Source of the DNA: CAYPPG01 sp964412555
GTDB taxonomy: Bacteria > Hinthialibacterota > Hinthialibacteria > Hinthialibacterales > Hinthialibacteraceae
Assembly (NCBI GenBank): GCA_964412555.1
Contig: CAYPPG010000003.1
Span: forward strand, 143,709-207,708
Direction: 5' to 3'
Length of the DNA stretch: 64,000 nucleotides
Part shown: positions 1 to 7,822 of the stretch, piece after piece
How positions within the stretch are numbered: position 1 is the stretch's first letter
Layout of the letters: the number at the start of each line of letters is the position of its first letter
Translations under genes and position numbers: made by a program
Notes under the pieces: model-generated
Databases searched by the model: none
The model's input: the letters and a program-made list of their open reading frames with translations, nothing else
Told to the model about the DNA's origin: nothing

Positions 1-54
1 AAAAAAAGGGAATAAAACGTTGAATATAGGTATTATCATTTATTCGGGAGATAT

Positions 55-381
55 ATGTTGGAAATTCATATTCCTGAACAGATTGAATTATTAAAAAAGA
101 CTGTAAAAGAGAAAATTGACGCTCGTCAAATTTTCCTTTTCGGCTCCCACGCTTATGGAAAATCCGGTGAAGAGAGCGATCTCGATGTATGCATCGTAAC
201 CGATCTCGAAAATAAGCGCAAAATTGATGTAATCCGTGAAGTGAGACGTGAACTCATCGATCAGATTGCTCTTCCACTCGATATTTTGGTCTATTCAGAA
301 AAAGAATTTTATGAAAGAGCTGCTCTCGCAAATACACTGGAACACAAGATTTTAGTGGAAGGGATAAAACTGCATGGATAA
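55..381 (+). CDS. MNT-family minimal nucleotidyltransferase, probable antitoxin
   Basis: A 108-residue single-domain protein of the DNA polymerase beta-like nucleotidyltransferase superfamily. The signature is visible: G30-S31, then ten residues, then D42-x-D44, followed by a beta strand. This is the GSx10DxD motif of MntA-type antitoxins, which in characterised pairs act on the HEPN partner by AMP transfer. The length is normal for a minimal nucleotidyltransferase. The ATG at 55 is preceded by a CGGGAG ribosome binding site at 45-50. The stop overlaps the start of the next gene by 8 bases, so the two are translationally coupled. The family call is firm. The antitoxin role is inferred from the pairing. 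Confidence 0.88.
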   Translation: MLEIHIPEQIELLKKTVKEKIDARQIFLFGSHAYGKSGEESDLDVCIVTDLENKRKIDVIREVRRELIDQIALPLDILVYSEKEFYERAALANTLEHKILVEGIKLHG

Positions 382-766
382 TGATGCCTATGCACAAGAA
401 TGGTTTCATATTGCAGAGATGGACTTATCTTCCGCTGAATTTTTACAAAACATGCAACCGGTTCCATATGAGATCATCTGTTACCATTGCCAGCAATCCG
501 CAGAGAAATATATAAAAGGATTTCTTGTTCTTCAAGGAGAAGCAATCAAGAAAACCCACGATTTGATCATTTTAAATAAAGAATGCCGGAAATACGATGA
601 ATCTTTTATCACAATAGAAGAACCATGTATCCTATTGACAGATTATGGAATCCATGTCAGATATCCTTTCCCTATGGATATCAATGAACGCGATATGAAA
701 ATCGCTTTGAGGAGTGCTCATACGATAAAAGATTATATATTATCAAAAGTGAATATGCACTCGTAA
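374..766 (+). CDS. HEPN-domain protein, partner of the MNT gene
   Basis: A 130-residue all-helical HEPN protein (PF05168-like). The core CYHCQQSAEKYIKGFL at residues 37-52 and the following KKTHDL at 59-64 are characteristic. It overlaps the upstream nucleotidyltransferase gene by 8 bases, the usual order for HEPN/MNT toxin-antitoxin pairs. I could not find the Rx4-6H motif that gives many HEPN toxins RNase activity, so this copy may be inactive, may act differently, or may be a substrate-binding partner of the transferase, as proposed for the HI0073/HI0074 type. Cytoplasmic, with no signal peptide or membrane segment. Confidence 0.85.
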   Translation: MDNDAYAQEWFHIAEMDLSSAEFLQNMQPVPYEIICYHCQQSAEKYIKGFLVLQGEAIKKTHDLIILNKECRKYDESFITIEEPCILLTDYGIHVRYPFPMDINERDMKIALRSAHTIKDYILSKVNMHS

Positions 767-806
767 TTTCAGTTTGATTATACATGAAACCGCCTGCCTT
801 AATATT

Positions 807-900
807 CTACTGTACAAGACAACGCAATCCTTTATCCGTCACATTCGCTCCACTCAAACTCAGCCGGATGAGTTGATCCAAAACCTGCAAATAGATGAAA
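807..900 (-). pseudogene. 3' remnant of a leucine-rich-repeat gene
   Basis: On the minus strand a short open stretch ending in TAG (807-809) translates to one repeat of the type LSLSGANVTDKGLRCL. This is the ANVTDxGLxxL leucine-rich repeat frequent in planctomycete-like genomes. A TGA precedes it in frame and no start codon is available, so it looks like the surviving last repeat of a deleted gene. It lies in the 220-base gap between the HEPN gene and the next secreted-protein gene, which otherwise shows nothing recognisable. Confidence 0.45.
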
Positions 901-986
901 TCTTTTCAACTTGAAAAATTTGATATTCCCTGTTAGGTATGTACAATAGTATGCGTTATCTTCAATACACGAAAGGAGAAATTTCC

Positions 987-1796
987 ATGAAGAAAACGAG
1001 TCTAATTTTATCAAGTTCTTTCGCTTTTTTGCTCTTCTGTTGCCCATCCTTCGTTGTGGCCCAGGAGATTGTCATCGATTTTGACGGATCGATGGGAGGT
1101 GAAGATATGAATCCCGGTGCAATCAACGGCCAATCAGATTCAAACGGAGAGTGGTTCACACGAGCGGCCGACGATGTTTATCATGTGATCGAGGATCCCA
1201 ACGATCCGAATAACAAATTGTTATCCGTGGGACAAGAACCGCCCGGAACCGGTACGGAAACCTATTGGTTCATGTATGTCATCAACGGCGATGATCAAGG
1301 CGAATTTCGCGGCGATCTCTATTTTCAATTCGATTGGTTCTTTCCCGATGATCCAGCGCCTCTAGACAACGGGATGACATTAGCCGGTTATTATACTGAT
1401 CCGCTATCCAATCAATGGAACGACAATCAAGTGTTGATTCGAAACGAAGAACAAGACCGCGGATTCGATGTTCGTTCCGCCGGCACCTATACGTCAGATG
1501 TCGAGATCTTCCCTGTGAGCGAAGTGTGGTATCGGTTCAATGCGGAAATCAGCGTACCCGATCAAAATTATAATGTTTGGGTGACGGATATGAGCACCGG
1601 TGAAAAAACACAGATTGCAGAAAATTACGATTTTCGTGGAAACGTACAGCTGGCATCCGATGAAGGGCTGGCCGTAATCGCCTTTTGGAGTTCTAATCCG
1701 GATGACGGCTCCCGCCCAGGCCGAGTCTTTATTGACAATATATTCTATTCGACCGAACCGTTCACGACGGATGTACAAGAATGGTCTGTTTATTAA
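987..1796 (+). CDS. Secreted beta-sandwich protein with a C-terminal EWSVY tail
   Basis: A 269-residue exported protein of unknown function. An ATG 48 bases upstream is possible, but the ATG at 987 follows a strong GAAAGGAG site (971-978) and opens a clean signal peptide (MKKTSL, then a hydrophobic run ending near VVAQ). The mature part is acidic and aromatic-rich with alternating beta-strand patterns (YWFMYV, LYFQFDWFF, VWYRFNAEISV, VFIDNIFYS). That is reminiscent of a concanavalin-like or polysaccharide-lyase-like jelly roll, but no family motif is certain. The last residues are TTDVQEWSVY, a tail resembling those of two other proteins in the window (45779-46957 and 41400-42677). Confidence 0.75.
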   Translation: MKKTSLILSSSFAFLLFCCPSFVVAQEIVIDFDGSMGGEDMNPGAINGQSDSNGEWFTRAADDVYHVIEDPNDPNNKLLSVGQEPPGTGTETYWFMYVINGDDQGEFRGDLYFQFDWFFPDDPAPLDNGMTLAGYYTDPLSNQWNDNQVLIRNEEQDRGFDVRSAGTYTSDVEIFPVSEVWYRFNAEISVPDQNYNVWVTDMSTGEKTQIAENYDFRGNVQLASDEGLAVIAFWSSNPDDGSRPGRVFIDNIFYSTEPFTTDVQEWSVY

Positions 1797-1983
1797 TAAT
1801 CCGATAACGCCAATCCTGCTTATCTTCACTTTATTTGGAAGAAAAAGAGCTTCTTTCGGCAAATCGTTTTTGGTTAGAGAGTATCAATATTTTCGAAAAC
1901 ATAATTTCATTCTACAGGTTTCAGCCCTAGATTGATCTTACCGGTTTGAATTAGACTAACACTGCAATCTGGTGGAGGTGATC

Positions 1984-4038
1984 ATGAAGCCTTTTTTGAT
2001 AATGATCCTACTGTTCTTATTGGTTTTTCCTCTGGTTTCCTTGGGGCGGATAACGGATTTGGAAATACTGGAAGAAAAGCCGTTCGCTGATGAAAAAACG
2101 TTTGGAAAGACTGGATCATATGAAATTATTACAGCGCGCGCTTCTTATACCGTCGATCCTACCGCTCCAGCCAATCAATCGATTATCGATTTGGATAAGG
2201 CACCGAAGGATGAACGGGGATTGATACACTTTTACTCCGATGTGTGCATCTTGAAACCCGTCCAGATGGATAAAGGTAACGGAGTCATTCTCTATGACGT
2301 CAACAATCGGGGAAACAAACTTGCTCTGCGTTTTTTTAACGACGCCGGTGGCGATGCCAACCTGGTAGAGGAAGCCGGCAACGGATTTCTGATGCGTCAT
2401 GGGTACACGGTTGTTTGGAGCGGATGGAACGCGGAGATCTTACCGGGAGATAATCGGCTTCGGCTTTATGCTCCGGTGGCCAAAAATGAAACCCAGGAGA
2501 TCACAGGATTGATTCGGACCGAAATGATGACGAATCAGCCTACCGATACGCTACCGGTCAAATGGGACGCAAACCATGGCTCCTATGAGCCAACCGAAAA
2601 AGGAAGCGAAGAAGCAACGTTGACCTGGAGGTTGCGAGAGACCGATTCACGTATCCCGATTCCAAGAGAACAATGGAAATGGGATATTTTGCCGATCGAA
2701 AAAAGCGAAGGATTGCAAATCCTACCTTTGATCCATCTTGTGCTTCCATCGGGATTTCGCCCCGGTTATATCTATGAGCTGATTTATGAGGGGAAGAACC
2801 CGATTGTTCATGGATTGGGCTTCGCTTCTGTCCGAGATTTGATTTCGTGGTTGAAAACGAGTACAGATCAAGGGAATCCGCTTTTGATTCAAGAGGGGAA
2901 AGCCGGAATTCAATATGCATATACATTCGGAATTTCGCAAAGCGGCCGCTTTATTCGTGATTTTCTATATCAAGGATTCAACGCGGATGAAGAAGGCCGG
3001 CGAGTATTCGACGCCATGATACCAACAGTGGCCGGTGGGGGGCGAGGAAGTTTCAATCACCGTTTTGCCAATCCCACCTGGACGAACATGCAGCATATAG
3101 GCCATGCGTACCCAGCAGATCGTTTTCCATTTACCTATGCCGAGACAACCGATCCTTTCACGGGCAAGAAAGACGGCATATTGTCGAAGGCCGTCGAAAC
3201 GAATACGGTTCCAAAAATTTTTCAAATCGATAGTTCCGCCGAATACTGGAGCCGGAGCGGTTCCCTTGCACACACCGATCCATCTGGAAATGCTGATGCC
3301 CTCATCCCGGAGAACGTTTGTTTTTACTTAATGGCAGGTTCACAGCATGGATATGGCGCTTTCCCGCCGACAAAAGGAATCGAACAGCACTTGACAAATC
3401 CTCTTGATTATCGTCCGATTCTCAGAGCCTTACTGGTCGCTTTGGACGAGTGGGTGCAACAAGGAGAAACACCACCACCAAGCGCTTATCCCCGTTTAGA
3501 GAATTCAACCTTGGTGGATTGGCAGCAGAAAAGCGTGGGATTCCCCTATATTCCAGGCACACGATTTCCGGAAGTGATTCAAAAGCCGGAGTGGTTCGAT
3601 TACGGTCCGGAATTCGAAAACAAAGGCATCGTCAGCATTCAACCACCTATTTCCAAAGGTGTTTACAAGGTTCTTGTTCCGAAAACCGATGAAAATGGCA
3701 ATGACATTGCAGGCATCCGGTTACCGGAAATCGAAGTGCCTATAGCGACGTATACCGGATGGAATCTGCGTGCAGCGGAAGCAGGAGCGGAAAATGAACT
3801 GGTCGATTTAGCCGGTTCGTATATTCCAATCGCCACCACCAAGGAAGAGCGGGAGAAAATCGGAGATCCGCGATTGTCTCTTGAGGAACGGTATGAAAGT
3901 TATGAAGACTATCTAAAGCAATTTCAAGCAGCCGCTCATCAACTTGTGGAGAATGGATTTTTGTTGAACGAGGATATCGATATAATTCTTCAAACGCGTG
4001 AGTCGATCAAAGAGAAATTCGCTACGGTTAAGGAATAG
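1984..4038 (+). CDS. Secreted alpha/beta-hydrolase-domain protein (PF20091-like)
   Basis: A 684-residue exported protein. GGAGG at 1974-1978 sits five bases before the ATG at 1984, which opens a signal peptide (MKPFLIMILLFLLVFPLVSLG). The GTG at 1972 overlaps that ribosome binding site and is not preferred. The sequence matches the 'alpha/beta hydrolase domain' family: an N-terminal beta region with a YDVNNRGNK motif, then a serine-hydrolase elbow G316-I-S-Q-S-G followed by RFIRDFLYQGFN. The likely nucleophile is Ser318. Late motifs such as GSQHGYG may supply the catalytic histidine. Substrate unknown; members are usually annotated only as hydrolases. It stands alone, with no operon partner. 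Confidence 0.8.
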   Translation: MKPFLIMILLFLLVFPLVSLGRITDLEILEEKPFADEKTFGKTGSYEIITARASYTVDPTAPANQSIIDLDKAPKDERGLIHFYSDVCILKPVQMDKGNGVILYDVNNRGNKLALRFFNDAGGDANLVEEAGNGFLMRHGYTVVWSGWNAEILPGDNRLRLYAPVAKNETQEITGLIRTEMMTNQPTDTLPVKWDANHGSYEPTEKGSEEATLTWRLRETDSRIPIPREQWKWDILPIEKSEGLQILPLIHLVLPSGFRPGYIYELIYEGKNPIVHGLGFASVRDLISWLKTSTDQGNPLLIQEGKAGIQYAYTFGISQSGRFIRDFLYQGFNADEEGRRVFDAMIPTVAGGGRGSFNHRFANPTWTNMQHIGHAYPADRFPFTYAETTDPFTGKKDGILSKAVETNTVPKIFQIDSSAEYWSRSGSLAHTDPSGNADALIPENVCFYLMAGSQHGYGAFPPTKGIEQHLTNPLDYRPILRALLVALDEWVQQGETPPPSAYPRLENSTLVDWQQKSVGFPYIPGTRFPEVIQKPEWFDYGPEFENKGIVSIQPPISKGVYKVLVPKTDENGNDIAGIRLPEIEVPIATYTGWNLRAAEAGAENELVDLAGSYIPIATTKEEREKIGDPRLSLEERYESYEDYLKQFQAAAHQLVENGFLLNEDIDIILQTRESIKEKFATVKE

Positions 4039-4274
4039 AACATATTTACGATACAATTTCCATATTTACTTGACTCCAATATCCTAGCGCGTAAAATTTA
4101 TTTGAAGTAAACGGTGTGTTGTACTATGTTTCAGGAAAAGATGGCGAAAAGTAATTTTGTTTCTTCTGGGAATCAAGAGTGGAGACGTGAAACTGTCCTA
4201 AAAATTAATATTCATTGGAACATTTATGCTCGAATGGTGGCAATGTTCAACGGAAATGTATGTGTTGAAAAAAT

Positions 4275-4292
4275 GCGGGCAAGGATGCCCGC
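4275..4292. repeat. Intergenic hairpin repeat (GCGGGCA/TGCCCGC)
   Basis: A perfect 7-bp inverted repeat (4275-4281 and 4286-4292) with loop AGGA. It belongs to the 'aggatgcccgcgctcc' type of dispersed palindromic element, and a degenerate second copy follows (about 4313-4340, GCCGCAGGGATGTTCGTGCTC). The surrounding gap 4039-4419 is AT-rich and holds no convincing gene. A 63-codon open frame there ends inside this repeat and is rejected. Confidence 0.6.
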
Positions 4293-4419
4293 GCTCCGCT
4301 TTTAGATGAAAAAACGCCGCAGGGATGTTCGTGCTCTGTTGTTGAGGAAAGTACTCTCGTGATGGAAAGAGCGAAAAAAAACTCCCTCAAATTACTAATA
4401 ATTATTTAAAGGCAAATCT

Positions 4420-5331
4420 ATGTCCACTCGCTCGGATGATTATAATCATGTAGCAGAACAATTTAAAGAATCGCTCATTCGCGATTATTTAAAAAAACAT
4501 CCCGGTATCACCCGCGCGCAAATCGTGGCACGAACGATCAACGGAAGAATCGTTATCGATACAATCGATAACGTTTTCAAGCACGCAGCAGGGCAAAAAA
4601 AAGTACAAGAATCCATCGATAAGCAAAAAATCAAGGAACTAATTGATAAGGGAGAAAAGCGCCTCGAATCATCTATAGAATCACTGAAGAATTCCAAATC
4701 GTATGTGCAGTGGTTATACCGATCCCGTTTTACCAATTTTACCGAAAAAGATCGGGAGGAAGTAAACAGTTTTTTAGAGCAGAAAGAAATCGCTCTCGGA
4801 AAATGTGCGATCGAGGCGGATCAATCCAAACAAAAATTGGTGGAGATGCTTCACCAAAAAGTACGCGCTACAAGTTCGTTGGTTCGAACTGTCTTACAAG
4901 AGACATTACAGGCGGTTGGGGAATTGTTGAAAAATCAGGCCTCGATTTACAAACGAGAAGTGGATCTGGGAGATCACGTATCGAGATCCATGCAGGAATT
5001 TATCAAATCGTGCGCCACAGTGGCGAAGGCTCTAGTCAAGCCCACCACGATCAATGCCATGGCCCGCGCCTATCAAATCCTACGAAACGAATCGATCGAT
5101 ACGAATAAAATCACCAATCCTGAAAATCTGAAGAAGTTAAAAAGCGCAGTAGATGAGTTGGATGAACAATTAAATCAGCGGCGGGAAATCATCAAAGCGA
5201 TCCAACAGCTGGTCGATTATGTGGAAGAAGTAGTGGCGAGTGCAGGGAAGTTGGAAGAAATGGAAAAAAAGGAAAAGCCAAAAGAAGACTCCCGCCAGCG
5301 AATGGCTTTCACATCGAAAAAACGGCGGTGA
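4420..5331 (+). CDS. Unknown charged coiled-coil protein
   Basis: A 303-residue cytoplasmic protein I do not recognise. The ATG at 4420 follows an AAAGG site. Residues 1-65 hold a compact globular-looking start (ITRAQIVARTINGRIVIDTIDNV). The rest is strongly helical and charged, with long heptad-like stretches near 65-130 and 235-285, and a very basic lysine-rich tail (ending SKKRR). No signal peptide or membrane helix. The layout, a small head with long coiled coils and a basic tail, would suit a structural or nucleic-acid-associated protein, but no family motif supports a function. Confidence 0.6.
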   Translation: MSTRSDDYNHVAEQFKESLIRDYLKKHPGITRAQIVARTINGRIVIDTIDNVFKHAAGQKKVQESIDKQKIKELIDKGEKRLESSIESLKNSKSYVQWLYRSRFTNFTEKDREEVNSFLEQKEIALGKCAIEADQSKQKLVEMLHQKVRATSSLVRTVLQETLQAVGELLKNQASIYKREVDLGDHVSRSMQEFIKSCATVAKALVKPTTINAMARAYQILRNESIDTNKITNPENLKKLKSAVDELDEQLNQRREIIKAIQQLVDYVEEVVASAGKLEEMEKKEKPKEDSRQRMAFTSKKRR

Positions 5332-5667
5332 TAACAGATCATTGACATGTAACATCAGTTTTGTCACTTCAAGAAAAAATTCCCCCCAATTATATCAACA
5401 AATTTCTGCAACAGATAAACTATGCTGACAAAACCTGCGAGTCAAAGTAAATTCAACCAAATCGATTATGAAAACGATCTTCGCAAAATGAGCTTTTTAT
5501 GTAACGAATCCGATAAAATTCTGTAAACATCTTATATAAATTTGTCATATGTTTCTACTATACTTTCTTCATGACACATACAATATATAGAAAAAACATC
5601 AATCAATACTCCTACATAGAGTACCTCTTCCCTTTTCTTCTAAAAAACGAATACAAGTTTCAACGAT

Positions 5668-5683
5668 AGGCATACTCTTTGCT
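5668..5683 (+). promoter_or_regulatory. Sigma-54 promoter upstream of the chemotaxis receptor
   Basis: AGGCAT-ACTCT-TTGCT at 5668-5683 fits the -24/-12 consensus TGGCAC-N5-TTGCW with exact GG-N10-GC spacing (GG 5669-5670, GC 5681-5682). It lies 43 bases before the receptor ATG. rpoN is encoded in this window at 57019-58464. A TATAAT overlaps at 5683-5688 but has no good -35 partner. The rest of the 5332-5726 gap is AT-rich and featureless. Confidence 0.6.
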
Positions 5684-5726
5684 ATAATGAGAAGTGTTCA
5701 CAGTTTTATAAAAAGGAAGAATAGGA

Positions 5727-7610
5727 ATGAATATTCATACCAAAAAAATCGGAACGAAAGTAATGATTGGCTTTGCAATTGCCATGATTGCTTCAATGCT
5801 TGGAGTCTATCTGTCCAACAGCCGTTCCATCCGCGAATTTGGTTATGTGAAAGAAATCGAGCGGGCGCGGGCGCTGACTTCCTTTTGTGGCCAATTTCGA
5901 ACTTATATGGGGAACTTAAACGAACGCGAAGTCTTCGATTATGACAAACTCTTCCATAATTTTGAGCAAATCAAAAATGAAGGAAAGGATTACCGGGAAA
6001 CCGATCTCTATAAAACAATTCCAGTCGTTTCCGCCTGGACCGCCGCGCAGATGAGAGCAGAGGAATTGGGTTACGCCTTTCGCGTACCGAAAAACAATCC
6101 GCGCAATCCGCTGAATACACCGCGGCCTGGGCTTGAACAGGCTGTCGTCAATTATCTCGAAGGCAAAGGTTCCATCGAATCCATTGAACAAGCCGGCGGC
6201 CAAATCATCTATCCCAAAGTAAAATCCGATGCACGAAAGTTGGGGGAAATCGGGGTACTCCACATCGGCAGTGAATCCAGAATCCAACAGAAAGGCGGCA
6301 CAACCAATGACATGAATGCAGTCCGCTTTTTCCGTTCCATTGAATTGACACAAGACTGTATGGTTTGCCATGGCTCGCCTAAAGGCGAAAAAGATCCAGT
6401 CGGCTTCGCCAAAGAAGGCTGGAAAGTGGGAGAAGTCCACGGAGCATTCGAAATCATCGCTCCATTGGATAATCTCGACAACCAAATCACCCAAGCAGCG
6501 ATGTATCAATTCGGCATCTCCGGTTTCGTACTGATTGTGAGTTTGATCGCCATTTTCGGATTCTTGACCGTCACCGTCACCAAACCGCTTTTCAACTTGA
6601 AAACGAGACTCGACGATATTGCCGGAGGGGAAGGTGACTTGACGAAAAAATTAGATGTATACACCAACGACGAGGTAGGACAAGTGGCTGAACGATTCAA
6701 CATATTTATTGACAAATTGCGCGACTTAGTAGCCGAAATCAACGAGTCTTCTCAACAGGTGGCCGCAAGTTCGGAAGAACTGGCCGCATCCTCGCAACAT
6801 TTAGCCAGCGCTTCAACCGAACAAGCCGCCAGTTTGGAAACAACATCTACGGCCATTGAAGAGTTGGTGAGCTCGGTCGATCAAAACGCCAATCACGCAC
6901 GAAAAACCAACGAAATGGCTACTCAATCCGCCAACGAAGCGGATGAAGGAGGAAAATCGGTCATGGAAATGGTCGAAGCGATGAAAAAGATCACAGAACA
7001 GATCACCATTATCGACGACATCGCCGACCAAACCAATCTGTTGGCCCTCAACGCCGCCATCGAAGCAGCCCGCGCCGGCGAAATGGGCAAAGGCTTCGCT
7101 GTCGTCGCGGTCGAAGTGCGCAAACTGGCGGAACGCAGCCAACTCGCGGCGAAAGAAATCAACGAACTCTCGAAAAACAGTGTTCTCCAAGCGGAAAAAG
7201 CTGGGAATCAGATCCAAAATATGGTTCCGACTATTCTGAAAGTATCCGAACTGATGAATGAAATTGCCGCTTCCTGCGATGAACAATCCAAAGGTGCGGC
7301 GCAAATTCAAGAATCGGTCCACCAGATCGATCAGATTACTCAACAAAATTCCGCCACCAGCGAGGAATCCGCTTCCGCCAGCGAAGAACTCGCGGCACAA
7401 GCGCAATCCCTTCAATCACTCGTCGCCCGATTCAAAATCGAAGAAGACAATCCGGAATTTCTTTACCGTGGGCAACAATCCGTTTCATTTGAAAATTTGA
7501 ATCCCCGAAAACAAACATCCTTGCCCGCGCCTAAAAAAACCGGCCAAAAACCAACCCAGCCGAAAACCAACGCTTCGAAGCCGCAGGATGATGAATTCAA
7601 AGAATTTTGA
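5727..7610 (+). CDS. Methyl-accepting chemotaxis protein with haem-motif DUF3365 sensor domain
   Basis: A 627-residue membrane receptor. TM1 is at about 12-30, followed by a periplasmic domain to about 262 of the DUF3365/Tll0287 type. It carries one covalent c-type haem motif C211-M-V-C214-H215, which suggests redox, oxygen or nitric-oxide sensing. TM2 is at 263-285, HAMP at about 283-335, and the signalling hairpin includes DQTNLLALNAAIEAARAGE at 434-452. A proline/lysine-rich flexible tail ends in EFKEF, which fits the x-[HFYW]-x-x-[HFYW] pentapeptide that tethers CheR/CheB in some receptors. AAGGAAG precedes the ATG. It is an orphan receptor, with no other chemotaxis gene adjacent, and the promoter looks sigma-54 dependent. 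Confidence 0.93.
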   Translation: MNIHTKKIGTKVMIGFAIAMIASMLGVYLSNSRSIREFGYVKEIERARALTSFCGQFRTYMGNLNEREVFDYDKLFHNFEQIKNEGKDYRETDLYKTIPVVSAWTAAQMRAEELGYAFRVPKNNPRNPLNTPRPGLEQAVVNYLEGKGSIESIEQAGGQIIYPKVKSDARKLGEIGVLHIGSESRIQQKGGTTNDMNAVRFFRSIELTQDCMVCHGSPKGEKDPVGFAKEGWKVGEVHGAFEIIAPLDNLDNQITQAAMYQFGISGFVLIVSLIAIFGFLTVTVTKPLFNLKTRLDDIAGGEGDLTKKLDVYTNDEVGQVAERFNIFIDKLRDLVAEINESSQQVAASSEELAASSQHLASASTEQAASLETTSTAIEELVSSVDQNANHARKTNEMATQSANEADEGGKSVMEMVEAMKKITEQITIIDDIADQTNLLALNAAIEAARAGEMGKGFAVVAVEVRKLAERSQLAAKEINELSKNSVLQAEKAGNQIQNMVPTILKVSELMNEIAASCDEQSKGAAQIQESVHQIDQITQQNSATSEESASASEELAAQAQSLQSLVARFKIEEDNPEFLYRGQQSVSFENLNPRKQTSLPAPKKTGQKPTQPKTNASKPQDDEFKEF

Positions 7611-7674
7611 TCGCGAAAATTTAGCAATCCTCTCTAGCCGAATAAATATATCCGTTTATCCGCATATATTCATA

Positions 7675-7702
7675 TTTACAATTTTGTTAAAGCCACTATA
7701 AT
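7675..7702 (+). promoter_or_regulatory. Sigma-70 promoter of metH
   Basis: TTTACA at 7675-7680 and TATAAT at 7697-7702 are separated by 16 bases. The predicted start near 7709 gives a leader of about 115 bases before the metH ATG at 7823. Confidence 0.6.
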
Positions 7703-7712
7703 CTTCCATAAC

Positions 7713-7786
7713 GCATGAAGTTCATGCAATTTGGAATTGAAGTGGCACTCCAGACAATTCATTCGATCAACGCCATCACTTCAATT
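7713..7786 (+). promoter_or_regulatory. metH leader with operator-like palindrome and long stem
   Basis: Just after the predicted start is a near-perfect palindrome GCATGAA-G-TTCATGC (7713-7727). It is followed by a perfect 10-bp inverted repeat AATTGAAGTG (7735-7744) / CACTTCAATT (7777-7786) enclosing 32 bases. The first could be an operator, the second an RNA stem. I could not match the leader to the cobalamin, SAM or SAH riboswitch consensus by eye. Confidence 0.4.
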
Positions 7787-7822
7787 TTATGTTTTTAGCC
7801 AGTTAAGAAAGGGTAGTTTTTT

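Noticed and set aside
4114..4305. 63-codon open frame
   Set aside because: It ends inside a palindromic repeat, has no ribosome binding site and unlikely composition.
6813..7415. 200-codon minus-strand frame in the chemoreceptor
   Set aside because: Antisense shadow of the conserved signalling domain.
7611..7822. Cobalamin riboswitch before metH
   Set aside because: No B12-box consensus could be found. Only generic stems are present.
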